Shown piece by piece: positions 22,847 to 35,096 of a stretch of 64,000 bases of DNA. The stretch is taken from NCBI GenBank assembly GCA_907164885.2, contig OU015501.1, positions 66,298,308 through 66,362,307 of the forward strand, written 5' to 3'. The first letter of the stretch is position 1; every line of letters begins with the position of its first letter. The translations under genes and the position numbers were made by a program. This DNA comes from Dolomedes plantarius. Taxonomy: Eukaryota > Arthropoda > Arachnida > Araneae > Dolomedidae. Below the pieces are notes generated by a model that was not told the origin of the DNA, made no database searches, and saw only the letters and a list, made by a program, of their open reading frames with translations.

Positions 22847-25800
22847 TTACTGTCGAATTTTGAAGTTTTTTTCTGTTTTTCATTAAACTATCTATAAGTT
22901 TTTTACTTTAGAATAAAATTCTGAAAATATGTCTCGAAAGAGAAAATTACCCTGAAAAAAGGGAATTAATTGCCTTTTAATGCAATTGAAAATTTCATGA
23001 AAACATTTAAGAATCCTGAAGCAAATAGAAAACTTTCCTATGAACAAAAGTTGTTAAACCATAATTTTCATATTTTCAGGTATTTTTCTTCAATTTTTAA
23101 AACATAATTCCACCCACATCGTACAGTGCTTAGTGTTTCGGGTTTCCCCCAAGTAGTCTCTTAATTCCCATTTAGGCATGAACATTCCTCTGCTGTCCAA
23201 TTATAGAAAGTAGTGTTGACTCACCTGTATGGTGTTTCTACAATAAATTAGCCAACAAATGCAATATACGGATAGATTAATTTCCTAAGATGCACCAGCC
23301 ACGTTAAGAAAAATTTGAATAATTCAAACGTTTTTAAAGTAAAATGGTCTTTAAATGTATACGCGTTTATAAAAAAAAATTTAAATAAATCAAAATTTGC
23401 TGTTCTAGTTTTACTTTAAATGTAATCTTAAAGGATTAATTCTTTAGGTATAAAATATGTTTGTCATTAGCTAAAACTATCGTTAATTATCGTTAATTTA
23501 TGCCCACCAATGACAGCAATACGCATTTAAATGACTTTACTAATACACACATATTTTTCAGTTCATTATTTGATAAAAATGTTGCAGCAATTGACTAATA
23601 TGTCTATTTATTTCTTTGGTGTAAGTAATATATCGCTCTGCATAAAAGCATTATTTTAAGTTTGAGCAATAACTCATTCAAACCCTTTCAATAAAAAATA
23701 AATGTCTAGTCTGGGTGCCGTATTTAAAATTCCTTTAAAAAAACTCTAAAATCTATCCTTTTCAGCACTTATAGATTTATTTCAAACTATGTAGAACATG
23801 GTAAATGGAATCGATATTAGATTACCTGCTCGTATTTAATGGCGCGTGACTCCAAAGGAAAATCTAAATGGTCGAACGGTCCATACTATCACGTAATTAT
23901 ATGTAAAACCTAATCAAACAGTCATTTTGAAAAGATGCTTCATCCTGATTGAGAAGGTGATAAAATATGGGAAAAGACGGATGGAGATAGGCATTCGATT
24001 TACAACATCCATTCTAGTGATATCAAATTTTCCTACTTAATATCAAAATATACTTCACATTTCGTCCAAAAATTCGTTCTGATACCATAAAAGTTTTTCC
24101 TAAGAAAAATCTTCAAAATTATAAATAATCATCGGGATTAAATATATTGCATTAAATGGTAACAATAATGTAAATTTTATATGACTGAATTTGACAGCTA
24201 ACTTCGGCCGTGCTCTTTGTAGGAACATATAGGAAAATGAATTACGCAATATAAGCACATATGTTAAAATTATCCACTCAATAAATACATAAAAGTGTCT
24301 ATGAAATTATCAAAGAAATATTCAAGATATTTCAGCTGGTAAATTAGGAAACTGAAACTCCGTTAGAAATAAAATTATTGAAGGCTCTAGCCTGTTATCT
24401 TCCATTACGTCTAAACATCATTAATTCCTTTCAAATACTTTATAAAAGAATTTTTCCCATATTGCTAAGACGCACACAAATAAATATACATGAACATGAT
24501 AAACGATTTCTTAGCATGAAGAAAATTAATAAAATTAATGATCTACTAGAATTTTTTAAAAGAGGACTAGCGATACCGACTGGCAAAAAGTATATTTTTA
24601 AAAAAGCGTGTAATGTTAGTCGGATATAGTCGAATCAAAATAAGGAACTTACAAACTTAAGGTTACACGAGAAAAAATTGGTTTTATGATTTCGGAAGCA
24701 GTAGGTCTATCAATTGAATGTGGCGAAGAAGACTTAGTACGTGAAATTGGAAGGTGTCAAACCTTGTTGATCATCTTAAATTTAGTAGAAAGTTTCATTA
24801 CTATATTACCTTATAAAGAGAATTAGTTTAAACTTTTTATGAATCATTTATCCCTCTCAGATTAACCGTAAATCTTACAGTACTTGTTTCTAACTATTTC
24901 AATAATAAACATTGCATTCATTTGTTTTACATAGCTTGTGTGTATCGCATTTTAGACAATGATCCAGGCCAGTCATCATTTACTGATGGATTCTAGGGAA
25001 CAGAGCATTGCTTGTAGACATCATTAATGGTAAAGCTTATGCAATCACTGTGCCATTTCAACGGACTTACACGTCTGTGAGAGACATTATAACACATATT
25101 TAACCAGCCTACTAGTATGTGCTTCCTATTTCAAATGTTTACAATTGAGATGGATCAGCTTACTGTTGGTAGACATCAAATTTACGTATAATGTATTGGA
25201 TCATATTACAGAAATTAAGATATGTAAAATATAATAAAGTTTAAAATTTTTTTAAATCAATCATATTTCTTGGAAATTATCTCAGTTTATTACACTTCTT
25301 TTACCCAAAACTTCCTGTTGCAAACACGAAACCCCGAAGTATCCATGTGAAAATTATGCATCCCGTGCATCTCAATAATGGGGAAAAAAGTAAGAAATTT
25401 CCTAAACATTTCCAACGTCTTATACAGTTAAATATCATTGACTCTTTTTAGAATTAAAACTGAAAGTATAAGAACTTTTCAATTATTTTTCCAAAATTTT
25501 GCTATAAACACTTTGTTTATATAAAACTTGCGATTTATTCAATGTTTACGGCATGCAGAAACTTTTTGCGTTATCCATGTTTTCCAGATTTCCATGGATA
25601 ACCATACATTAAGTACTACAAAGGACATAAATGAATTGAATACACATCGAAACCTCATAAAAGTGAGGCTTGACATAAATATTTAATTCCTCATCTGTAG
25701 AAAGCTAAAATAGTCTAAAAATATTTTTGTCACGTTTTACTATAATTCTTTTAGTAAATTTATGCTTCCTATTGCGGTAAATCCATATCTGTGTAATTTC

Positions 25801-25886
25801 CCACACATGAATAATGTGAATCAACATATATCAAAATAAAATGATAGTAAAAAGGTTTTTTGACACTAATTGTTTATTGTATAATA
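22847..25886. other. AT-rich DNA, no gene seen
   Basis: There is a short direct repeat, TATCGTTAAT, at about 23478-23500. No other structure or coding region is recognised. Confidence 0.5.
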
Positions 25887-25887
25887 A

Positions 25888-25931
<44 letters not shown>

Positions 25932-25932
25932 A
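25887..25932. repeat. (TA)n/(GT)n microsatellite
   Basis: A TA run is followed by a GT run and directly abuts the LTR-like island. Confidence 0.9.
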
Positions 25933-26426
25933 TGTTAAGCATTAACTGAGAATTCACAGGGGGCTTTAAAATAGTAAGAAAGTAACAATCATTTTTAACA
26001 GAGCGCGTGTATTCTGAAGGAAAATATTCCTTTTAGTAGCGACAGTCTAGGTCGAAAAGCGAGCGATTTTAGCGAAAGGGTTTATTTTCAGAATAGTACG
26101 GGTTTTTGGCGCGAAGCAAAAGCGAAAAGTCAGCAGAAAAGAGTTCCAGATGCCCAATGGGAGGGATCTGCACATGCGCTAGACGGCAGGATCTCGGAGA
26201 AAATTAAGTTTTGGCGGTAGATTGCGTCGGAATCTCGTTGAGAGCGGAAGCTCGCGGCTGCGTGCCGAGGAAATTAACAAAATGGCTACGTGAAACAGAT
26301 TACCCTGGAGCATGGTTCGTTTAAGAAACGCAATAAAGAAGGATTAAGAGTAGTTGACTTTCTTGTGATCCATTCTCTGCCACTCGCCCAACTAATTAAA
26401 GAATATGACGACTGCAGGAATAATAT
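25933..26426 (+). mobile_element. Possible solo LTR
   Basis: This is a 494-bp island, GC-richer than its flanks. It begins TGTTAAGC and ends AGGAATAATA. It contains a CG-rich middle (for example GCGGAAGCTCGCGGCTGCG), then a GCAATAAAG polyadenylation-like signal at about 26329 with about 95 bp of U5-like sequence after it. This order (TG start, CG-rich middle, AATAAA, short tail) is what a retroviral-type LTR shows. However, the ends are not a clean TG...CA pair and no 5-bp target duplication is visible. It could equally be a conserved non-coding element or promoter. Confidence 0.33.
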
Positions 26427-27975
26427 TTAAATACGGGTGAAAACACCATCCGTGTCATATATATATATCACATTATATTTCTACTTTTTTTTGCCATTTT
26501 TGCATACCTCAGGTATCTTAACATATACGAATATGTATAACTGCGTTAAATTTTACTATTTCATCAAGAAAATGCGTCAGTTTGTCGAAGCATATCGACA
26601 AAAGTCTTTGAATCAGTTAACCCCAAGCCAACCAATCTTTTACCTTCTAACCAAGGATGAACATTTCCTTTTTCTTAGTATTATGGAAGATAATTTTCAT
26701 ACTATAATTCTCTTAATATAACTCTTTGCTCGAGTTGTAGCAATTTTCATGTATTTTAGTGAATAAAGAAAAATAATAACAGGAGAAATATAATATGTTT
26801 GTTACGCTTATAACTATTTTCAAATTGAACATCTCAAATAAGGTAAAGATGTTGATTCGTCAGTTTCCCTTTTCGCGGATGTTTAAGAATTAGTACTATT
26901 TTTGAAAAGCATATCCTGTTTCAATTCAAAGATCAGTCAGTTGTATGTTAAATGGAGTAAAAATTGGGAAAACATGATAAACTGGGACGAAATAGTTGTT
27001 GTACTTAAAATGCAGAATTAACCCCTAAAGGATCCGAGAGCAAGAAGTTTGCCTTTTGAAAGGGAAACATACCATCTGCTATTGTAAAACATATAAATTC
27101 CTAATAAATATTATCCCAACATATGTTTCATATCTTTCTTTAAAATGTACAATTATCGGCTTTAAGTAATTCTGGTCACTCAGTTTAGGATCGGAATCAG
27201 AGAGAGTTATTAATGATAACAAAATATGAACGTCAGTACAGAAAGTTTGACACATAATGATAATGGTACAAAAGGCAACACACATACACATGCTCACCTG
27301 CTTAAAATATCTTATTGTACTGTGTTACTTTGATTAAACATCAAAAAATCTATAGCAAACTTTATAAAAAAGAAATTAGATATAGTTTAGATTTTTTTTC
27401 CTTTTATGAACAGTTGTATGAAGAAACGTGTAATAAACACTTTTGAGTGAGCTATTGTTTTCAGACTATTGATCTTGCTAAATTACGATAGACGACGATG
27501 ATAAAATTTGAATAGTTAGATTTAATTTTTTAAGTAACTGTCAGGTCAAGGTATCAAACTTACGTCTTCTACCTGCTAGGACTCCACTTCCTCATCTACG
27601 GTTCCCTGGCATTCTGAAGAAATCTCGCTATATAAGCGACATTTTTTTCATTTCCCTTTCTTCCATTTTCAATGCCAAATACACAGAGAGATGGCCTCCT
27701 TTTTTTCCCATTGAAAATTTCTTTATTAGACTATGTTTTTCCACCGCGAAAATTTTTGTGTTTGCTGAGTAAGGGTGTTAATTCCAAAATGGGCTAAAAT
27801 GAGTTATTAAACCAGGCATGTTTGAAAAATCAAGGGCTACTGCAGGGTACAGAAATCTAAGTCCAATTCCGCTCCTAAATATTTTTATTAACCTTTAGCT
27901 TACGGGGCCCATTTTAACTATTCCCTCTTTAGAACGGAAAATTTCATACCCTCTTTGGAGGAACGGCCATTAAGG

Positions 27976-27977
<2 letters not shown>
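26427..27977. other. AT-rich DNA, nothing assigned
   Basis: The last 60 bases before the TA array (about 27915-27975) contain repeated CCCTCTTT, GAACGG and GGAACGGCC words similar in style to the pogo-like piece at 3690-3745. This is too little to annotate as an element. Confidence 0.4.
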
Positions 27978-28050
<73 letters not shown>

Positions 28051-28078
28051 ATAACCAATTATACATATACACCCCAGT

Positions 28079-28140
<62 letters not shown>
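27978..28140. repeat. Two long (TA)n arrays with a 45-bp interior
   Basis: TA runs at 27978-28040 and 28085-28140 are separated by a short GT run and unique sequence. Reading frames here are alternating Tyr-Ile and are not genes. Confidence 0.95.
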
Positions 28141-28142
<2 letters not shown>

Positions 28143-28489
28143 TTGGGATACGTGCTATCCCACCCGTAAGGAAAAGGTTAATCAGGGAATATTCGGGATA
28201 TGTGAAGCAAAACACAAACATGTTAGTGTTAAAGGGGTTATGTCCTAATCAAGTACTTAACACTCTTTACTCAACAAAAATAAAATTGGAAAAATTTACT
28301 TTTAAATAATTTAAAAATTAAACTTAAATAAACTGACTTCACAAACGCCGTTTTATTTCAATCCCGTTCTTCTCAAAACTACGATTTTGCACTTGACACT
28401 CTTTCCACTGCAAACACAGATTTATTGTACGTTTTTGTCTAATGACTGATTATCATTAATTCAATCGGTCTGTGCTACTGTAACAACCA

Positions 28490-28570
28490 GAGGAAATCGA
28501 GCCTGGTACCAGGGACCTCGCGGTTATAGCTCTTTCAACACCCAATCAACTACAACTCAACAATAATATT
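28490..28570 (-). mobile_element. tRNA-derived SINE remnant (weak)
   Basis: Read on the minus strand, an A-box-like TAGTTGATTGGG is followed about 45 bp later by a degenerate B-box, GGCTCGATTTCC. The spacing and GC-richer composition fit the head of an old tRNA-derived SINE. No tail or target duplication is evident. Confidence 0.35.
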
Positions 28571-28959
28571 ATTTTTGGATGCCATGTCCCTAACAATTGC
28601 TGAATTTAAAACATGTTTCAAACGCCCTTAACTACTAATTTTCTCTCTCACAATTTGATTTCAAAATAAGGGAATTGAAAGCCCATAAGAAATTATAATT
28701 GACATTCAAAGACTTCGTTTAGCTTTATAAATGATTATAAAGCGCATCTAATATAACTTGCAACACTTTCGTGCCAATTTTTTATTTTATTCGTTGTAAA
28801 AATATTTTGAAAGGAATAAACAAATTTCAACGAGCCTAAAAAGGAAGTCCAAAATAGTGCCATTGAGACCAGAGGAGAATTTTCTTGATAAACTGCAGAG
28901 AAAAAAAACGTCCGTACCATTTGAGGTCTTTTTGAAAATGTAAGCAATATTTACAATAA

Positions 28960-29650
28960 AAAGTGTTTTTATAATTCCTCCCCTACGAGGGTCCGTACCC
29001 ATATGATTAGGTTATTGGGGCGAGGAATCCGATTTTCAGATATGTTCTCGGAAAACAGCTGAGATTTGTCCCAATAAAGAAAACATAGCTTCTCTCCCTG
29101 TTTAATAGTTGTCAATGACAAACACGTTTTTATTTTTAAAGTTCTTTTTATCGAATCCCCGTGTTTTCTTTTTTTGTTTTCTATTAGGGGTGCAGTGGTA
29201 AGCACGTAGCCATCGATCGGCATGTGTGCTCGGAGAGCAGAATAAATGTCTTGCGGTGGCTGCGAATTCACCCTTTTCGCCCCAGGCATTGTTCTTTAAT
29301 TTCTCGTAACAGCCGTTTTCCAACTCTCTAAATGACTGCTCGCAATATTTTGGTAGTGTTGACATAAATGCTCAGTGAGAGGTTTCTGGAATTAATTTAA
29401 CTGAATACATACGGAGCATTGAAATCGGAGATACTTTCTCTCTGGAAGAATAAACGTTTAATAATGCCTGGCTTAGAGAAAAAGAATACGTCTTTTTATT
29501 CTTTCCTCCGAGAAAAAAGAAACTATTAATACTCCTTCAGCCGCAAAGAAAGCATTCGAGTTTGCAACTTTAGTATGTCAACAAGCTCTCAGGTATAATA
29601 ATAAAACAGAAATTTACGTAATTCCGCGGATGATTGCAATCCGTGTAAAT
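28960..29650. other. Non-coding island, candidate conserved element
   Basis: This stretch has higher complexity and more CpG words than its flanks (for example CATCGATCGGCATGTGTG and CTTGCGGTGGCTGCG). It also has motif-like words such as GGCATTGTTC (SOX-like) and AATAAACG (forkhead-like). Overlapping minus-strand frames at 28969-29365 show no domain. I see no repeat structure. Conservation is inferred from composition only. Confidence 0.3.
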
Positions 29651-31288
29651 AACTTTTCCTTCGACGTTACAGGTGTGTTTTTTCAATTGTTTGGCATGCC
29701 TCTAAGTCAAATGAGTTTTAATTAAAGAATGCTTATTCATGTAAAGTTGTCTAGCATCAGACGGACTTCTTTAGCAATGATTTTCTCTCGATCAACAAAT
29801 CTGTTTTAATTGCTATTAGTATACAGCTTTCACGTTTTTTCTTGTCTTACTGTGGAATTGAATGGTGACAATAGGCACCAAGGTAAACTTTATTCAATGC
29901 TTCATATGAAGCGAATGAAAAATAGATTTCAGCTGAATCAATACACAAAAGAAAATGAAGAACAGAAATTTTCATTGTTAAGGTTCCGGGTAAAATTGAC
30001 ATGTAACTGTAAGAGGAAATTTTGGTTCTTTATACAAACATAAGTTGTGAAATGGAGATTTATCCTCGGAGCTAAACAAATTTGGTGTTCAGTGTTTTAA
30101 ATAAATCAAACATGAATTCAGAAAGCATTGTACAAATCTGGAAAATTGCTGTATCGATGGCCAAATTTAACAATGTCGAAGTGTTTAAAGAGTCGAAAGG
30201 GTTCTACGTCCTGTAATTAAAATCACGAGGTCTTCAATGAGGCTTTTTTAACATGAGATCTAATTGACATCCTCAACCATTTCATTTGGATTTAAATTTC
30301 TATTAGATATAATTTCCATTAGATGTAATAGTTGTTAATTATGTAAATGCTTCCTTTACATTCTTGAAGTAATATGGAACAGCTAAACTGCATAACACAG
30401 GTAAACAACTCAAAGTAAAAAGATAATTACATTCAACAAGTCAGATTTTGATTTCTTATATAGAAAATACTACCAAGTGATAATAGATATGATGTAATCT
30501 ATTGTGAAATTTTTAATGTTTGCGCACATTTCTTAGTTAAAGTTTTAAATTAAACATCGATTTAAACTTTATTTATAGTTCTGTTGATACTTTAAGCCTC
30601 TAGACAGGGGTCTTAGTATAGAATCCCTGTTCTGACAGAAAGATATTAGAACTTGCTTTAGCACTCTTAGCATAAAATAATTTCAATCTATAAATGGTGT
30701 TCCATCTGGATATTTTTTCAATAATTTCCCGATCAAATGCCTTAAGAGAAAAATGCACGTAAATTATATATTTCAAGTTCATGATTGCTAAATGATATCT
30801 ACTGCAATTTGGCAATCTTGTATTAAATACTGCTTCAGTAACTATTAATGACGAATGTGTTTTAATGTTGTCTAAATTATTAAACTATTTTTGAGTAATA
30901 GCTAAAAATTTGGATTTTAATATTAAAATGTTATGAATGCTCCGACGTAAAGAAATGTTTTCAAAACACAGTAGTTTAAATTTCCAAAAAGCTTAGATCT
31001 AATATATTTATACACAGTGTCAGGGAATTACGCACGATGAGGAAACACGTGTTTTTAATAATTATGATTTGAAAATATCCAACTAGTTTTACGTCAAAAT
31101 TATTATTTAATAAATCGATATCATTTAACTTCATTTATCTAAAATTCTTGAATTTCTCAGTAACTTTTATTCATAGCAAATATACATCTCGATATTTCAT
31201 ATGACTTCTGCTAGAGAATATTATTAAATTTCCCCTCAATTTCATATAATTTTTTATTTATTATAAATTGTATTCAAAATCTGTATCA
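29651..31288. other. AT-rich DNA, nothing recognised
   Basis: No coding signal or element ends are visible before Helitron copy B. Confidence 0.5.
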
Positions 31289-31669
31289 TCTATATATATA
31301 AAACAGTTCCGTAACTGACTGACTCACTGACATACAACACACAGACAAAACCGCTGGACCTAAAGGGCTGAAATTTTGCATGGCGATTCATCTTATAGTG
31401 TAGGGGTGCACTAAGAAAGATTTTTGAAAAATTCTTCTTAGATTTTTTAAAATTAAATTTTTAATCTGTCTTAGTAACTTTTTTTAAGTTTGCATTTAAA
31501 ATAATAATTTGAGGGTTATAAAATTTATATTACGAGAAAGATCATAAAAATTCCTTTAAAATGAAATCTTTTTGAATCTTTACCTCCATTTTCTGATTTT
31601 TGGTGAATTTTTAAAGATAAATTTTTAGAATTTAATTTGATCACGTGATTTCTTTTTCTGGTACTTTAA

Positions 31670-32368
31670 GGCGACAATGGACCTTCAGATTGACAAAAAT
31701 ATGCCCCCAAAAAGATTTTTTTTTCTTTCAGAAAATGATTCTGCAACTCATCAACTTTAAATTTAAAAAAAAGTATGTTGATCGGATCATTATTAACAAA
31801 GTTATAAGCATTTTTTTAAACGTAATTAATGGAAATGCTAGTCAAATTAAAGCTTTAAATGCCATTTTCTCAAAACAAGTTTTCATGTCGTTTCGGTAAA
31901 TTCAAAATGTTCCATGCGTCATAATTTTTTTTGAATTTTCATAAAATTTCATAAAATGATTATCTATATATGTTAGAATAAAACTTAGTAATCAATTCAT
32001 TATACAATTTTAAAACAACTTAAAACTTTTACAATAAAAAATTTTTCTTGATAAAATTTTGCATAAAATGACCTATTTTTATCGATTTCTTTTCTAGTTT
32101 TTATAAATATGACTGTAAATTAACTATTGCTACTAACTTTTATTATAACTATGCAAAGCTAGCTTGATATCTGAGACAAAAATGAATGCGCATGGAGCAT
32201 TATTAAATAGAGTAATTAACAAACAGATTTTAATTAATATCTAAATTAATTGCATTCAGATTTCTTTTTATTTAGAATTTTCATCTCTAAACAGCACTGT
32301 ATAAGTATACAAAATTTCATAGCAATTGGTTAATAAATAAAAAAAGTTTTTCATGGTCCATTGTCGCC
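31670..32368. mobile_element. TTAA-flanked element nested in Helitron B
   Basis: The ends are GGCGACAATGGACC and its exact reverse complement, giving 14-bp perfect inverted repeats. TTAA lies on both sides (31666-31669 and 32369-32372). The same position in Helitron copy A (15335-15338) has a single TTAA, so the boundaries and target duplication are established by an empty-site comparison. The 699-bp body is AT-rich; an 84-codon frame crosses its left end but shows no domain. TTAA specificity fits piggyBac or another TTAA-using superfamily. Confidence 0.88.
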
Positions 32369-32695
32369 TTAAATAAATTTATCGTCACGTGCATAGCAAT
32401 AAAATAGAGAAAAACATTTTTTTTCTTGCTATTAAGGCAAACGATTGGACATTATCCAAAAAAATATTAAAATACAGTAAAAGTAAGTTCCTCAAACTAT
32501 ACTATATTAACTCTACTATACTCTATAGTATGTCCTGTTAGATTCAATTTCAATATTTTCTTCTACATTATTTTGTCTATAAAAATATCCCTTGTGATTT
32601 TTTTATAAATATATAGTTTGCTTTTTTTACATCAATTGTATACATTGATAGTCGTATTTATTATAAATATATATATGTATTATAAATATATATAC

Positions 32696-32698
<3 letters not shown>

Positions 32699-32767
<69 letters not shown>
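32699..32767. repeat. (TA)n array inside Helitron B
   Basis: This TA run of about 68 bp is absent from the matching place in Helitron copy A, so it expanded after insertion. Confidence 0.9.
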
Positions 32768-32770
<3 letters not shown>

Positions 32771-32845
32771 CATTAATTTTCATACATTGACTGTTGTATT
32801 TAATTTAAATGTACTCCGTAGCGAAGTGTGGGTTTTCACCTAGTC

Positions 32846-33868
32846 TGCCTACATAATTATTACTCCGATTATTATATATTACATAGCTCTTCAATAAGGA
32901 TAAAAAATAATCATGTAGTTAGTTTATTTGTATTTTTTATAAAAACGTTAATTTTCTTTAGCCCTTTTGGAGATGAAATTTATTACAATTGCTTAAAAAT
33001 TGTTATACATAAATAGTTTTTATAATTTACATTTTAATCTTAAAATGAGAAATTACATAAGAAAATGTATGCTTTCGTTTCCAAACCTTAGTTTTCGCGT
33101 CATTTTAGAACGACACCTTTTAGGATTTCGTGTTAAAACAAAAGCAAAGAGATGCAAGACCGGATTTTCTGACTCGACGCCACTTCTCACAATGCTCTGG
33201 AGAATTCTCCTTTTGACTTGCTTTAAAATACTGGTATACAGAAATCGGAACCTCGGTAAATGTTTTGTAATTTTGTGTCTAACAAATATAACACACATTT
33301 AGTTGTTATATATTACAGCAGCAGGATAAAATTGTGAACTCTTTCAGATTGGCAATATTCATACATACCTATACTACATTTTAAATAGTGTTAAAGCTCA
33401 TCAATAATGATAGAAAAAAATCAGAGATTTATTTTATTTGTTTTTTATAAACACTTTAATTTACTTTATCCCTGTTTGGAGCTCAAATTTATTAGACTAA
33501 AAACTGTTATATATTAGTGGTTATTAAAATTTACATTTAAATCTTTAAATTATAAATTTTAAAAGAATTAGTTTGCATTCGTTTTCAATCTTTAGTTCTG
33601 GTCTCATTTTAGAACGACACCTTTTTAGGACTTGGTGTTAAAAAAAAAGCAAAGAAATGTACGACCAGATTTTTTGACTCGAAGTCACTCCTCAGCAATA
33701 CTCTGGAGAATTCTCCTTTTGACTTGCTTTAAAATACCGGTATACAGAAATCGGAACCTACGTAAATGCTTTGTAATTTGGTGTTTCACATAAGTAAGAA
33801 CAATTTAATAGTTATATATTGCAGGATAAGGCTAAAATTATCAGCTTTTCCAGATTGGCAGTCTTAAT
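32846..33868. repeat. Two-copy tandem duplication, period about 516 bp
   Basis: Copy 1 (about 32846-33360) and copy 2 (about 33361-33868) share long blocks, including AGAACGACACCTTTTAGGA-like, CTCTGGAGAATTCTCCTTTT and AGAAATCGGAACCT. The block AGAATTCTCC recurs at 33201 and 33717. Overlapping open frames on both strands of copy 1 are not kept open in copy 2, so I do not call a gene. The duplication starts immediately after the Helitron 3' end. Confidence 0.85.
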
Positions 33869-33870
33869 AA

Positions 33871-34308
33871 ACAAATGGAAGAAAATATATATAACTTAAG
33901 GCTTTAAATGTTTAGTAAGCACACGATTGATCAACGCAAAAGTTTACTTAAGGTTCTTATTTACGAAATTTTTAGATTTGATGAAGACCGAGATAGTCGT
34001 TAAATACATATCTCTTCTAAATTTTAAATAGTGGAAGAAGAAGCAGGGAAGTTGTTTTTTTCTTTTAAACATTAAAACTGTTTATCAATAATTTGTTATT
34101 ATTTATAAGTTTCTTACTGAAAACAGGTACTGTTTGAAGCTGTATTTTATATTCGTTCTTATGCGTATTTAGGGAAATACGCAAATGGAAGAAAATATGT
34201 ATAACTTAAGGCTTTAAATGTTTAGTAAGCACACGATTGATCAACGTAAAAATTTACTTAAGGTTCTCATTTACGAAATTTTTAGATTTGATGAAGACTG
34301 AGATTCAT
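33871..34308. repeat. Direct repeat of about 127 bp, 310 bp apart
   Basis: The segments starting near 33871 and 34182 are nearly identical. Both carry CAAATGGAAGAAAATAT, GTAAGCACACGATTGATCAA and GATTTGATGAAGAC. The interval between them is unrelated AT-rich DNA. Confidence 0.85.
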
Positions 34309-34593
34309 ATTAACTTTTAAGAAAATCTCACAAAATAGGAGTTTGTCCTATTGCTAAGTCAGCTTGACTTGTTAAATCGTCCGATTACCGTTGGAAATGG
34401 ACAATATTGAATCGTGTTGCAGATAAACTTTTCAAGTTGAAAGATTGAGCATTATAATTAAATAAAGTTTGGTTCGGTAAAAAGCCTTTGTCATTGAGCT
34501 AAAAACAATTGGTAAAATTGTCGTTTCCTTAGATTGTTCCCAAAATCTTAACCTTAAAGATAAGAAGTACAGTAACCACCGCCTATAGTGATC

Positions 34594-34649
34594 AGTGGTA
34601 ATAAGAATCAACCGTTTATTCTTATAAACGGTTGATTCTTATTACCACT
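34594..34649. repeat. Perfect 26-bp-arm hairpin
   Basis: The left arm 34594-34619 starts AGTGGTAATAAGAATC and pairs perfectly with the right arm 34624-34649 around a 4-nt loop (TCTT). It lies inside the left subterminal region of the pogo-like element and contains its TAAGAATC motif in both orientations. Confidence 0.9.
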
Positions 34650-35096
34650 ATATAATATAGCAAAACCAAAAGCAAATGTATTATTTCCATGTTAAAATTT
34701 TCGCTTTAAAGAATCAATCCACTGGTTTTAAGAATCAGCTTACACTCTTCGCTTTCCTTTTATTTTTCCAAAAAAGCCAATTAAACCCTCAAAAGGCACG
34801 AAGTTCTTTCTCTATGTTTTTTTAAAGAAAGACTGATAAGATGCTATGGAATACAGTCGTAAAATGCATGTCTTTCGTTGTTAGACATAATATAATAGTT
34901 TCCCCTTAAACGCTTTAGCTAAACACTGTCCTATTAGCTTGCCCCAGGAGCATCTTTACCCGTCCGGTTCCGATTTCCCTTTTCTCCACTGACAAACAAA
35001 GACAGGGACTCTTTTTTCCCACCTCCCACATCCTGGTTGAGGCTTCCTGGACCCTGAAACACATAAATCTTCGGTGAAGTGTCCACTATCACTTAG

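Larger units (their letters stand above)
31289..32843 (+). mobile_element. Non-autonomous Helitron, copy B, interrupted
   Basis: The 5' end TCTATATATATAAAACAG (31289) follows an A. The 3' end is CACCTAG (to 32843) followed by T. The terminal hairpin region reads CTCCG-TAG-CGAAG, a weakened version of the stem in copy A. The body matches copy A (14901-15715) nearly throughout. The extra length comes from a 699-bp TTAA-flanked element (31670-32368) and an expanded TA array (about 32699-32767). No Rep/helicase frame is present. Confidence 0.85.

Noticed and set aside
27900..28250. A pogo-like element with TA arrays as flanks
   Set aside because: A few ACGGCC and CCCTCTTT words resemble the piece at 3690, but no CAGTG/CACTG ends or inverted repeats could be found.
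33190..33215. Heat-shock element from GGAGAATTCTCC
   Set aside because: The GAA and TTC units are directly adjacent, without the two-base spacing a heat-shock element needs. The block is repeated only because the region is duplicated.
33000..33302. Overlapping 100- and 81-codon frames on opposite strands
   Set aside because: They lie inside a tandem duplication whose second copy does not keep the frames open, and no domain is visible.
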